Below, one piece after another: positions 18,369 to 28,185 of a DNA stretch of 64,000 nt (positions within the stretch are counted from its first letter, which is position 1; the number at the start of each line of letters is the position of its first letter). The notes under the pieces were generated by a model. It worked only from the letters and a program-made list of their open reading frames with translations, did no database searches and was not told the origin of the DNA. Origin of the DNA: Leptospira broomii serovar Hurstbridge str. 5399 (GTDB lineage Bacteria > Spirochaetota > Leptospiria > Leptospirales > Leptospiraceae). Position numbers and translations under genes: made by a program. The stretch is taken from contig NZ_AHMO02000008.1 of NCBI RefSeq assembly GCF_000243715.2, forward strand, positions 235,001 to 299,000, in the 5' to 3' direction.

Positions 18369-18747
18369 TGATCTCGAAGCCGTTCAAATGAACTCGTAGG
18401 TTATAACCTCGGTCCAAATATTTATCCAACTTTTCAGCCAATTCTAAACCGGCCTTAGCATCTCTGACCCGAACAAAAAACGGACCGGATTTGGACTTAT
18501 AGTTATAAGGAAATCTTTCGTTTATTAAAAGCGTAACCCTATATCCTCCCGGTCTTGTTTCGAGTATGATATGTGAAATATGTTTGCGATTCAAAATCCT
18601 TTCCGTGATCGGAAGATTCCAGGGATTCGTAACGTCCGCAAATTGCGAAGAGTTCGAAACTAACAGACCGGCCAATAAAAATGCCCCCGGCCATGGCCAG
18701 CGATCTACAAAGATTCTGGAAGAATACGAAACAGCTCCGAACTTCAT
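18337..18747 (-). CDS. Hypothetical exported protein upstream of a PP2C phosphatase
   Basis: I do not recognise this protein. The ATG at 18747 gives 136 residues with a hydrophobic N-terminal segment (about 16-28, RWPWPGAFLLAGLLVSNSSQ) that could be a signal peptide or anchor, followed by a short alpha/beta part with VRVRDAKAGLELAEKLDKYL. An ATG at 18771 or a TTG at 18789 in the same frame would lengthen it; no start has a good ribosome site. Its stop lies 32 bases inside the phosphatase gene, so a regulatory partnership (for example as a signal-sensing subunit) is conceivable but unproven. Confidence 0.62.
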   Translation of the reverse strand: MKFGAVSYSSRIFVDRWPWPGAFLLAGLLVSNSSQFADVTNPWNLPITERILNRKHISHIILETRPGGYRVTLLINERFPYNYKSKSGPFFVRVRDAKAGLELAEKLDKYLDRGYNLRVHLNGFEIIEYELDESIK

Positions 18748-18888
18748 AACGAATAGGCACAAATCTCGCATTCGGTCGATTGATTGCAAACCTTAAACCC
18801 GAGAAAGATATCTTTCATTTTTTGCAGTGCAAAGAAAAATACTTTCCTATCTAACTAAAGTTTACATAATCCGAGATTCGGTATTACA

Positions 18889-19926
18889 ATGAGTTCGATA
18901 AAACATGCGGTAGAAGTGTGTCGATTCTTAGTCTTGCTTGCTTCGGTGGTTTTTAGCTCCGCTTGCAAACATGAATCGGAAGAAGTCAACCCGTACATGG
19001 ATCTCTTTAATAATAGCCCTCTGACCAAGAGCGGATTTTATAAGGATGAGGCTACGTCCTGGGAATTTAGGGTTTTTCCTTTGGACGTCGAAGCCAAGAG
19101 TTTTGTCACCTCCTTAAATCGAATCGACGGGTTCGACGAGGTTCCTTCTCCTTCGGCATCCTGGAGGATCGTTGCGAAGGAAGTCAGATCGGTAAAAGCG
19201 GAACTCCCAAAGTCGATTAACAAATTGTTAACCGAATTCCTATTTCGAATATACGTTTGCGAAAATTTGGGAGGCAGCGCCGTTAGCGGTTTCGTTTATC
19301 GGAATGGACATGCGATTGGCGGGTTCGTGATCTTAGACTCTCAGATTTTAAATAAAAATGCCAATGATTGGATCAGCTATAAGGAAAGCTCCGCCTTTAA
19401 GCCGGACAATACCGAGATCAAAATCAAAATCGAGGAGGAAAATTCCAATACCAAAGTCAACGCACTAAGATACATTCTTCTGCACGAATTCGGACATATA
19501 CTTTCCGTCGCCTCGGGAGTCGGTCCCGATTTCAGGGGAAAAACTAGGAGATTCGAGAATCTTCCGTTCTATCAAGGGATTTGGAAATCCGAAAAAAAAT
19601 CGGTTTACGACGGTTCGGAGTTTAGTCTCAGACCTCGGATAAAATTCTACTCCTCGTCACTTCCATTACGGGAAAACTGGAATAACATCTATCCTATTTT
19701 AGAAAAGACTCCTTTTCCGACCTTATATTCCGCCACGAATGCCGACGATTTCTTTGCGGAATCATTCGTTTCATATGTTCATGTAATTATGCAAAAACGT
19801 CCCTGGGAACTGGTTCTATACGATAAAGGAAAACCGATCTATAAAACGAGGAACGGAATCGAAAAAGACTCTCTGGAAAAACAAAGAGGAATAATTGAGA
19901 ATATTATAAACCGCTCCGATCCTTAA
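18889..19926 (+). CDS. Lipoprotein with a zincin (HExxH) metallopeptidase motif
   Basis: 345 residues. The signal peptide ends in a lipobox-like VFSSAC with Cys26. The zinc-binding motif HEFGH is at 199-203 inside a hydrophobic helix (RYILLHEFGHILSVASG), and DDFFAESF about 90 residues later could give a third ligand. I know no named family that fits the whole protein, so a cell-surface or periplasmic metallopeptidase is inferred from the motif and topology. It stands alone, divergent from the phosphatase cluster and convergent on the barrel protein gene. Confidence 0.75.
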   Translation: MSSIKHAVEVCRFLVLLASVVFSSACKHESEEVNPYMDLFNNSPLTKSGFYKDEATSWEFRVFPLDVEAKSFVTSLNRIDGFDEVPSPSASWRIVAKEVRSVKAELPKSINKLLTEFLFRIYVCENLGGSAVSGFVYRNGHAIGGFVILDSQILNKNANDWISYKESSAFKPDNTEIKIKIEEENSNTKVNALRYILLHEFGHILSVASGVGPDFRGKTRRFENLPFYQGIWKSEKKSVYDGSEFSLRPRIKFYSSSLPLRENWNNIYPILEKTPFPTLYSATNADDFFAESFVSYVHVIMQKRPWELVLYDKGKPIYKTRNGIEKDSLEKQRGIIENIINRSDP

Positions 19927-20023
19927 ATTTCTCTTATTTAATTATGGATCGAAATCGCCCCCGTCCGTGGGATAAACACGCCTCTAACGCAATTAAGTAT
20001 AGTATTTTTATTTAATATATTTA

Positions 20024-21601
20024 TTAGAAATTTTGGGAAAACCCGATACTGAACCAAAATAGATAGGCGGGAATTTTTTGCAGCATATATGATTCCCTTA
20101 AAACCTGACGCGTGGGATCGGAAAGAGCCGAATTGCCGTTTATATAGTCCAACACGATCTGGTTTGCAGGACCGTTTACTTTGGACGGATCCACAATTTT
20201 TCCGTCCCGATTATTCCTATTTACATAGCCACCCGTAGCCCCGAAATAGTTATCCGTATCGTATAGATACAAATTCGGTCGCCAAACATTCGCGGCCTTA
20301 AAGAAGAATTTTCCGAAAAAGAAAGTCAAGGTGGAAGTAACGTCCTGAACTCCGTTCCTGTTATCCACGATATTATTACTCATCGCATATCCTATATTCA
20401 CTTGAGGAAGGATTCGAAAGAATTTGTCCCGAAAGAATTCGTGCCCTACTGTCAGAGACAGATAATTTTTTCCCGCCATCAAACCTGCGTTTTCCGCGGA
20501 AAATTGAGTGTAGAAGGAAATAGTAGGATTGGCCCATTGAAAGAAGGGTAATTTCCAGAAAAAGAAGTATTCCTGCCATGCCAATCTTGTGATCTGAGTG
20601 GATGTGTTGTTTGTCCCCGGAACTCCTTGAGCCGCAAGCGAATTATTTGCCCCCAAGGGAGGAGATATATAGGAAGTGCTTTTGTTAAACGTATTATAAA
20701 ACCATATTCCTGCAGTGAACGTACCCCAATTCGTCTTATCGAAATTATAGTAAAAGGCATAGAATAGACCGTCCGATCGTTTCATTCCGTTTTGTTCCTT
20801 CTTAAAACCTGGAATTTGACCGCCGCATGTGGAACCTGTCTGGGGGTGACCGTTAATGATATTAGTTTGAGTATCATAAACGCATTGGGTGTTAAGCGAA
20901 TCCGGAGAAGGCGCAGAAAACGGACTTAGAGAACCCGCTGAACCTTGCCCTGGATAAGCCGGACCGGGTCCGCCGGGATATAACTGCAATCTTCCGTCGC
21001 TATCTTTGTCATTACGTTCGGTTAACTGAAAATTTCCCCAGAACTGAACTTGAAATCCTTTCAAAGGAGTGTTAAACGTTACAGTGGGTTGATAGGATGG
21101 AACGAAATTGAAAGCCCGATAGCTTTCGTTGTTTCTGCGATTATAATCCTCTCCGGAAAAGCTCAGTCCTCTCCAAATAAAGTCCGTTACAATTTCGTGA
21201 ATTACTTCGATAGAAGTGTCCGGTGTTCGGGCTCCTGAACGCTGCGATGGACTAGGGCCGTACATCGGAGGTCTGACCTCGACAGGGCCGACCGGAACGT
21301 CGGACGCGTCTTCTGAAACAGAATCGGCACTCGATTTTTTTTCGAATCGAGACGAAGGTCGCCCCTTCTCGTAATTTATTTCCGCCACTAAATTCTTATC
21401 TACATAGCGGATAAAATCCTCGTTTTCAGCGATTAGGATTTTTTCATCGTCCTCATACGCTATTTTTCCCCGGATAACAGAACCGTTTTTTAAGCGAACA
21501 AAGTCAGAAGCATCCAGAGAGAAAAGAAAGATAAAATAAATCAGGACAAACCGTATTATGATACCGGAGCTACGAACGCTCTTGATCAGAGTATGGAACA
21601 T
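20024..21601 (-). CDS. Outer-membrane beta-barrel protein with N-terminal periplasmic domain
   Basis: 525 residues: a signal peptide (about 15-31), a short beta domain around residues 33-75 (VRLKNGSVIRGKIAYEDDEK, a pattern seen in proteins that sense or anchor at the wall), a low-complexity Pro/Ser linker, then alternating polar/aromatic strands typical of a transmembrane barrel. The last residue is Phe (FSIGFSQNF), as in most BAM substrates. It could be a porin or a ligand transporter; no TonB-dependent plug is visible. A Gly/Pro-rich external-loop-like segment lies near residues 205-235. Confidence 0.72.
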   Translation of the reverse strand: MFHTLIKSVRSSGIIIRFVLIYFIFLFSLDASDFVRLKNGSVIRGKIAYEDDEKILIAENEDFIRYVDKNLVAEINYEKGRPSSRFEKKSSADSVSEDASDVPVGPVEVRPPMYGPSPSQRSGARTPDTSIEVIHEIVTDFIWRGLSFSGEDYNRRNNESYRAFNFVPSYQPTVTFNTPLKGFQVQFWGNFQLTERNDKDSDGRLQLYPGGPGPAYPGQGSAGSLSPFSAPSPDSLNTQCVYDTQTNIINGHPQTGSTCGGQIPGFKKEQNGMKRSDGLFYAFYYNFDKTNWGTFTAGIWFYNTFNKSTSYISPPLGANNSLAAQGVPGTNNTSTQITRLAWQEYFFFWKLPFFQWANPTISFYTQFSAENAGLMAGKNYLSLTVGHEFFRDKFFRILPQVNIGYAMSNNIVDNRNGVQDVTSTLTFFFGKFFFKAANVWRPNLYLYDTDNYFGATGGYVNRNNRDGKIVDPSKVNGPANQIVLDYINGNSALSDPTRQVLRESYMLQKIPAYLFWFSIGFSQNF

Positions 21602-21969
21602 AATCGATTACTCCTAAAACATCGAGCGGGCAATCTCAACCCCCGAGTTGTTTCGATTAATCGGACAATTCAAGAAAATCATCGATGGAAAGGGTTTCAA
21701 CCGGGAGGCCGAGTCTATAAACATCTCGATTTTCGGAAATTTAATTTTAAGAAGTATTGCAAAAAGTAACAATTCTGTCGGATAATCATCGTATGAAGTC
21801 GGCCGATTATCGAGTCCGGAACGGTTTGTCGACTTCGGGTAAATCGCATATTCACTCAAGGTTCCGAATCGATTCCTTCACTTTCGCAACCGATCGAAAG
21901 CTTTTTGCCTACACGCTCTAATCGTCTCGGCATCTTTCCGGTTTGAAACGGTTTTTTTGATTTTCAAGG
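21602..21969. other. Divergent intergenic region without recognised gene
   Basis: 368 bases between the barrel gene (minus) and the large kinase gene (plus). It should contain both promoters. An 81-codon minus-strand frame exists but its sequence is not protein-like to my eye. I see no repeat, riboswitch or clear promoter consensus. Confidence 0.35.
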
Positions 21970-24900
21970 TTGTCTTTGTTCGGTTTAGTTAGTGAAAAGT
22001 CCGTGAATCGTTCGCCCAAAAAAGAAAAAGCCAAAGACGCGTCCATAGAGCTACGCGAAGCAAAGCGACGCATTAAAGCGTTGGAGACGCAATTAAAGAA
22101 TCACACTGGAAACGGATTCTTCTTCGAAGAACTTTTAGATTGTTCGCCCACTCCCACCGCAATTTTAGATTTCACGTCCGGAAAATTCAGGGAAGTAAAC
22201 GCAGCCATACTTCCCCTCTTTGGGTATTCCAGAAAAGAATTATTAAAAAAAACTATGATAAACCTTTCTCCGGAGCTTCAGCCGGAGAATCAAAAGTCGC
22301 GCGAATTACTTCGATCTAAATTTGAAGAATGTCGAAAGAACGGAGAGGTATCCTTTTATTGGGAGTATTTAAACTCGAACGGCTGTTCTTTGCCATGCAA
22401 AGTCCGATTTTCCACATTAAGAAATTCTGAATCGATGTTCAGCGTCCAGATAGAAGACCTTCGTAGACGCAAGGCGATCGATTCTCTCCTTCGCGGAACT
22501 CACGAAAGGTTCGATCTATTGATTAAGAATCTAGCGGAAGACGTCTGGGTTTGGGATATAGCGTTGAATCCAATTCTTCCCGGTGAGAAACTCGACAATA
22601 TATTAGGATACTATAATAAAGAATTAATAAGAAATCTAAAATTCTGGAAGGTGCTAATACATCCGAATGATGCGCGCCGGACCCTAACTCTTTTGCAGCA
22701 GACATTGAGCGGAAAGAAAGACCTTTTCGATGCCGACTATAGAATGCGAGGAAAAGACGGAACTTATAAATGGATTTTAACGAGAGGACAGGTAATCGAG
22801 AGAAGTTGGACCGGCGAAGCCACAAAGATGCTGGGTTTTCACGCCGACATTTCCAAACAAAAAAAAGCGGAAGAATCCGATCGAATAAAAAGAAATTTGG
22901 AGGCTCTGACCACTTCAATTTCTACGGAACTGATTAATTTACCGAGTCACGAAATCGGCGAAGCGATCCGTAACACCATCGATAAGATTTGTAAATTTTT
23001 TCAGATGGATAGAGCCAATTTGGTTCTATACGACCTGGAACGACTAAAAAGAACCTTGTTGCACGAATATATAAATCCGAAAGCGAAAAACAAGTCCCCT
23101 TCTTGGCCGGAGTTATCCGATATCAATCCGGAAAGCTTTTTAACTAAACATCTTTTATTAAACAAAATCATAACATTGGACATAAACGAAATTCCGGATA
23201 GTTCCGTCGATTTAAAGACATTATTGAATACTGTAGGAATCAAATTTTTAGTCGGAATCCCGCTCACTCTTGCGGGTACGGTCGTCGGCGCGATCGGATT
23301 AAACGCTGAACGACATAGAAGCGAAGTACGACACAGATTCGAAGAGTTCGAGATTTTCCATTTGCGAACGATCGGAGAGGTGATCTCAAACGCGTTGGAA
23401 AGAAAGAAAAAGGAGGAAGAACTTCATACTGAACGAGACCTTCTTGCCGGAATCATGGATACGTCCGTCGCTGCGATCACGGTTCTTACTCCCGACGGAC
23501 GAATTTCGTATGCGAACTCTTCGGCCGAAAGGATTTTGGGTCTTAGTGCGGAAAATCTAAAAGAACGAACTTATGATTCCGTCGAGTGGAAATCGACCTC
23601 TATCGACGGGGGGCCCTGGCAACCGGAGGACCAACCTTTCCTTCGCGTAATTAACTCGGGAGAACCGGTATTCGACGTACGTCACGCTATCGAAGATGGT
23701 AGAGGGCTTAGGAAATATCTTTCTATCAACGGATCTCCGATAAAAAATGACTTAGGGGAAATAACTAGTTTAGTCTTTTTAGTCACGGACATTACCGATT
23801 CCCTTTTAGCCGAACGAGCATTGAAAGAAAGCGAAGAACGGCTTCGACTAGCTCTTAATGCGGCCAATATGGGAACATGGAGCTGGGACTTGAAAGAAGA
23901 TTCTATTCATTGGTCCGCGAACACACGACATCTGTTCGGTATTTCGCTCGATGAATTCGGCGGAAAGTCGGAGCATTTTTTCGATTTAATACATCCCGAT
24001 GACCTGGAAAAAGTTCGAGCTACGGTTGAACTATCCGTATCGGGTAAGAACGACGACTTCCATATCGAATATAGGATTTTTCATAAGGAAGGAACGGTCC
24101 ATTGGATTGAAGGAAAAGGAAGAGTATATAGGGCAATCGACGGAGATCCGATTCGAATGGCGGGGACCGTCACCGATATTACGAATCGCAAAAATGCCGA
24201 AAACGAATTGAAGGCGAGCCAACTTAGATTTCAAGCATTCTATCGATTTGCAAACGAAGCGATTTTATTTCTGAATCCTCGCACGGAAAGAATCTTAGAT
24301 ACCAATCCTGCTTTTTTGAATATTTTCGGATTTGCGAACGAGAAGGAAATACAGGGTATTCCGGCAAAATCACTGTTCACCTCCGAATCTTGGACTACCG
24401 TGCACACTCGCTTACGATCCTTCGAAAGCATAGATAATTTGGAGTTAAGAACCATTCGAGTCGACGGAACAATCTTCCCTTCGATCGGAAGTATCCATTT
24501 TTATAATGAAAAGGATTCTTATATAGCTGCGGTCAGCTTACTGGATACTTCCGCAATCCAGGAAGTCGAAGAGCTGAAAATGATCAATAACGAGATTTCC
24601 GTCAGAAATAAATTGATAGAAATGCAAAAAAACGAATTGGAAGAAACTCTAGAGGATTTGAAACGAACTCAAGCGCAACTGATCCAATCCGAAAAAATGG
24701 CGGCTCTAGGCCAACTAATCGCCGGCATTGCTCATGAAATCAATAATCCGATCGGGGCAGTTCAGGCATCCAATCAAAATCTACAGGAATGTCTATTACG
24801 CTTTCAGACCTTACTTCCTGAAGTACAATCTATTATCAGCCAGATGCCTCATGACGAAGTGGAATCATTCCGCAGCTTCCTGAACCAAGTGAGACAGATA

Positions 24901-25650
24901 CGAGAACATTTAGCGGGAATCGAAGAACGTCGTGTAAAAAAAGAATTAATCCTGGAATTTGAGGCGCTCGGATTTGAATCTCCGTACATGTTCGCCGACA
25001 GTTTGGCCGATATGGGATTTCGAACGATTCCGAAAGAGGCTATTCCGTTCCTTAAAAGTGCGAGGGCGACAACTTTATTGGAATATTCTTCCATAGAATC
25101 CTTCTTTTTTACGAATACGAATACGATTCAAATCGCCGTGGATCGGGTGTCTAAAATTCTCTATGCTTTAAAGAATTTTTCCCACTTCGATACAGGTTCC
25201 ACGAAAATACCCGCCTCACTGCAGGAAAGCATCGAAACAGTGCTTACGATATACCAGAATCAATTAAAGAAAGGCATCCAAGTTACTAAGGAATACGACG
25301 ATATTCCGAAAATTTTATGTTATCCGGACGACTTATTGCACGTTTGGACGAATTTAATTTATAACTCTTTGCAAGCCATGGATTTCAGAGGAAGAATACG
25401 CATTCGAACGTATACTCAGGACGAAGAAGTGGCGGTGGAAATAAACGACAGTGGCCCGGGAATTCCCGAAAATATACGGGAAAAAATCTTTCAACCTTTC
25501 TTTACTACAAAGCCTCCCGGAGAAGGTAGCGGGTTAGGATTGGATATCGTTCATAAAATCATTGCGAAGCATGGAGGTAGAATCGAGGTGGAGAGCGTTC
25601 CCGGTTCCACTACTTTCAGAGTGTTTCTTCCACTTTTACCTGCAGAATAA
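21970..25650 (+). CDS. Multi-PAS/GAF sensor histidine kinase
   Basis: 1226 residues without obvious transmembrane helices, so probably cytosolic. A basic coiled-coil start is followed by several PAS domains (about 55-165, 180-300, 490-615, 620-740 and 750-870; the PAC endings ITDSLLAERALKESEERL and ITNRKNAENELKAS are clear), with a GAF domain near 315-475. A coiled coil precedes HisKA with phospho-acceptor His922 (GIAHEINNP) and HATPase_c with NLIYNSLQ and DSGPGIPE (from 1160) and GSGLGLDIV. An extra segment between H-box and ATPase is long. The start is uncertain: TTG at 21970 has no good ribosome site. It is convergent with a single-receiver gene, its probable partner. Confidence 0.9.
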   Translation: MSLFGLVSEKSVNRSPKKEKAKDASIELREAKRRIKALETQLKNHTGNGFFFEELLDCSPTPTAILDFTSGKFREVNAAILPLFGYSRKELLKKTMINLSPELQPENQKSRELLRSKFEECRKNGEVSFYWEYLNSNGCSLPCKVRFSTLRNSESMFSVQIEDLRRRKAIDSLLRGTHERFDLLIKNLAEDVWVWDIALNPILPGEKLDNILGYYNKELIRNLKFWKVLIHPNDARRTLTLLQQTLSGKKDLFDADYRMRGKDGTYKWILTRGQVIERSWTGEATKMLGFHADISKQKKAEESDRIKRNLEALTTSISTELINLPSHEIGEAIRNTIDKICKFFQMDRANLVLYDLERLKRTLLHEYINPKAKNKSPSWPELSDINPESFLTKHLLLNKIITLDINEIPDSSVDLKTLLNTVGIKFLVGIPLTLAGTVVGAIGLNAERHRSEVRHRFEEFEIFHLRTIGEVISNALERKKKEEELHTERDLLAGIMDTSVAAITVLTPDGRISYANSSAERILGLSAENLKERTYDSVEWKSTSIDGGPWQPEDQPFLRVINSGEPVFDVRHAIEDGRGLRKYLSINGSPIKNDLGEITSLVFLVTDITDSLLAERALKESEERLRLALNAANMGTWSWDLKEDSIHWSANTRHLFGISLDEFGGKSEHFFDLIHPDDLEKVRATVELSVSGKNDDFHIEYRIFHKEGTVHWIEGKGRVYRAIDGDPIRMAGTVTDITNRKNAENELKASQLRFQAFYRFANEAILFLNPRTERILDTNPAFLNIFGFANEKEIQGIPAKSLFTSESWTTVHTRLRSFESIDNLELRTIRVDGTIFPSIGSIHFYNEKDSYIAAVSLLDTSAIQEVEELKMINNEISVRNKLIEMQKNELEETLEDLKRTQAQLIQSEKMAALGQLIAGIAHEINNPIGAVQASNQNLQECLLRFQTLLPEVQSIISQMPHDEVESFRSFLNQVRQIREHLAGIEERRVKKELILEFEALGFESPYMFADSLADMGFRTIPKEAIPFLKSARATTLLEYSSIESFFFTNTNTIQIAVDRVSKILYALKNFSHFDTGSTKIPASLQESIETVLTIYQNQLKKGIQVTKEYDDIPKILCYPDDLLHVWTNLIYNSLQAMDFRGRIRIRTYTQDEEVAVEINDSGPGIPENIREKIFQPFFTTKPPGEGSGLGLDIVHKIIAKHGGRIEVESVPGSTTFRVFLPLLPAE

Positions 25651-25713
25651 ACCTGTCCAATCGAGAAACGAATCCGCCGGGGTAAGCGGCTCTTTATTCG
25701 GGTGTTGTCTTTG

Positions 25714-26100
25714 TTATTTCAACGCAGAGGTAATCGTGGTAACGAGTTCTTTCTCGTCCCAGGGTTTTTTTAGGTAGCTATAAAGATTGATTTCCTTCTT
25801 AAGAGCTTCTACCGATGCGATGTCGGCATGTCCGGTTATGATAATCTTCTGTATCTCGGGATATCTTTGATGAACGTTACGTAGAAATTCGTCCCCTTTT
25901 ATATTCGGCATCAGCCAGTCCGAAATAACTATCAATATTTTCACGCCTTCGGTCACTAGCTCTTCGATAATTTGCATAGCCTCCGAAGCATCCAATGCGG
26001 TTTCGTATCGGTAGGTATCTCCCAAGTGTCGTTTCACCTGAGATTTCATGCTCATTAGAATGAGTGCCTCGTCGTCGACGAAGAGTATCGCTTTCTCCAC
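25714..26100 (-). CDS. Single-domain response regulator (receiver)
   Basis: 128 residues, a bare CheY-like receiver: acidic pair Asp9/Asp10, phospho-acceptor Asp61 in VISDWLMP, Thr/Ser position in IITGHAD, and conserved Lys112 in LKKPWD. No output domain follows, so it works by protein contact or phosphorelay. The GDEFLRNV and KKPWD features are shared with the receiver of the next gene, and both probably take phosphate from kinases of the same type. The large PAS kinase lies tail to tail 63 bases away. Confidence 0.92.
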   Translation of the reverse strand: MEKAILFVDDEALILMSMKSQVKRHLGDTYRYETALDASEAMQIIEELVTEGVKILIVISDWLMPNIKGDEFLRNVHQRYPEIQKIIITGHADIASVEALKKEINLYSYLKKPWDEKELVTTITSALK

Positions 26101-26347
26101 CGTTCCCCCGAAATGAACCTTAATAATTAGACGAATAAAAAAACATCTCTACCCGGGAAAAAAACCGAGTCAAGAAAAGAGATCCTATGATTTTCCTCTC
26201 GCCTTGCAACTCATTTTCAAGAAAATATCAGCCATTGGAGCAGGAACAAAATTCGACGACCGCAGTACATCAGACTTGTACAGACTCGCCGACATTTCCT
26301 ATTTAATATGCAAATTGAGGTATCGGATGATAGCTTGATCGACAAAA

Positions 26348-28072
26348 CTAGTCAATAAATTTTGTTGTAATCTGTGGGATCTCCGGGCTCGGTTCCATAA
26401 TAAAGTATCCTTGAGAATATTCTATACCTAGAGATTTAACCGCCTCGAATTCTTCCCGCGTGCCTACAAATTCAGCGATCACTTCCGCTCCGATTCTATG
26501 GGCAAGTTCCGTAATTGCAGACGTTAAAATATAGGCAGTGTGGTTTCTCTCCAGCGATTGGATAAATTTTCCGTCGATTTTGATATAATCCGGTTGAATT
26601 TCCAGCAAACGTGAGAAATTCGAGTGCTCTACACCGAAATCATCGATCGCAATCGAACAACCGATTTCCTTTAATCCGGTTATTACTTTAAAGTGATTCG
26701 GATTCCCTTTCAAACTCGCGGTTTCTAAGATCTCGAAAGCGACTCGAGGGGGATGAATTTTATAATGATCTAAACGACTCGCAACCCATTTCGGAAAACT
26801 CCCGCTTTCAAGTTCGGTTTCGGAAAGATTAATGGAGAAAGAAAACTCGGTGCCTGCAAAAGTTTTTAACGCTTTTTCGAATAAGATAGGGGTAATCATT
26901 CTTAGAAGCCCGGTTGATTTTGCCAAATAAATAAAAGAGGCCGGCGTATATACCCTTCCATCCTCTACAATTCTCGCAAGACACTCGAATTTCTCTATAT
27001 TCCCGGTACCGTTATTCAAAATGCCTTGGAAATAAGGCACGATATTTCCCGTCCGGATCGCATTATTAAGTCTCTTTCCCAAATTTATATTGATTTGATA
27101 AAGGTCTTGGTCATCCATTTTTTCGGAATATTGCAATATTCCGGCCCCTAGAGTTTCCTCCGAGTCTTGACTGGCTCTGACCAAGGCAAGTCTTGCTTTA
27201 TAATAGAGATCCTTAAAACCCTTAGCAGTCGCGATGGTAGCATTGATTCTAAAGGCGATTCCTTCGGTGGTCAAATAGTCCGAACGAAGTAAAATTTTAA
27301 ATGCGATTAAATGCGGAAGAAATCTGTCCTCCGAAACTTTGGATAGAATGGCAACTTCGTCTTCGTAAACGTGGAATATTTCGCCGTAATTTCCTAAAAT
27401 CGAATTCATCGAATCCAGAAACTTTTTTAAAAGATCTTTATATAAAGAAACACCGAAATGCTTCGTCGTCAAAGATGTGGATTCAATGCGCACCAAGGCG
27501 AGAATCGATTCTTCTTTGTCGGTTTCCTTCTCTTCCAATCTTCTTCTAAGATATTCTAAATTCGGTAAACCCGAATCCCGGTTATAAAGTAATGCGTGCT
27601 CCAACTTTCTATTCAATTCCAAGAGAGAAAGCTCCGCTTCGAAGGAACGAATAGCTTCCTTTACGGTCAAAATCAAATCCCTAGAGTCCCAAGGCTTCGA
27701 AAGATAACGGTATAGTTTTGCATGGTTCAATGCGTTCCCGACCGAATCGGCAGTCGCCTGTCCGGTTAACATGATTTTGCGTGTATTAGGATTGGATATT
27801 TGAATATGGATTAAAAATTCATCACCTCGAATTCCCGGCATCACCTGGTCGCTGATGACGACCGGAACATGTATGCCGGCCTTATTCGCTTCCTCTATGA
27901 TGCTTAAGGCCAATTCGGCATTATCCGCGGCTTCTACCTGGTATTCCTTGCCAAAAGCCAGTTTCAGTTGTTCCTTCAATCCCCGGAGAATGATCAGTTC
28001 GTCATCCACACATAGAATTATCGACTTAGGTAACTCGGGAATATCGGGGATCAAACTTACATTATTTTCCAT
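26348..28072 (-). CDS. Response regulator with degenerate GGDEF and EAL domains (c-di-GMP phosphodiesterase candidate)
   Basis: 574 residues. Receiver (about 17-135) with Asp75 in VISDQVMPG; a GGDEF-like domain (about 165-320) whose active-site signature is degenerate (VYEDEVAIL near residue 234); EAL domain (about 335-570). The EAL signature reads ECL (FECLARI), but the metal and catalytic residues appear kept: Glu of the signature, Asn in INLSE, Glu in FEILE, the IDDFG pair, Lys in DYIKIDGKF, Glu in AEFVG and Gln in QGYF. It should hydrolyse c-di-GMP under receiver control. Its gene is divergent from the cyclase fusion, with 113 bases between start codons. Confidence 0.9.
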   Translation of the reverse strand: MENNVSLIPDIPELPKSIILCVDDELIILRGLKEQLKLAFGKEYQVEAADNAELALSIIEEANKAGIHVPVVISDQVMPGIRGDEFLIHIQISNPNTRKIMLTGQATADSVGNALNHAKLYRYLSKPWDSRDLILTVKEAIRSFEAELSLLELNRKLEHALLYNRDSGLPNLEYLRRRLEEKETDKEESILALVRIESTSLTTKHFGVSLYKDLLKKFLDSMNSILGNYGEIFHVYEDEVAILSKVSEDRFLPHLIAFKILLRSDYLTTEGIAFRINATIATAKGFKDLYYKARLALVRASQDSEETLGAGILQYSEKMDDQDLYQININLGKRLNNAIRTGNIVPYFQGILNNGTGNIEKFECLARIVEDGRVYTPASFIYLAKSTGLLRMITPILFEKALKTFAGTEFSFSINLSETELESGSFPKWVASRLDHYKIHPPRVAFEILETASLKGNPNHFKVITGLKEIGCSIAIDDFGVEHSNFSRLLEIQPDYIKIDGKFIQSLERNHTAYILTSAITELAHRIGAEVIAEFVGTREEFEAVKSLGIEYSQGYFIMEPSPEIPQITTKFID

Positions 28073-28185
28073 AGTAAGGAAGCGCTGATATAGGCATGCA
28101 ATTAGACGTAAAAAAGGATTTCCCCACTTACGATTGAGTTATTTTTTACCAAGTAGGCAAAGTATTTTGGAAAAAAGGCGGCACA

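Noticed and set aside
21614..21859. An 81-codon minus-strand frame
   Set aside because: Composition and lack of a ribosome site suggest chance; nothing recognisable.
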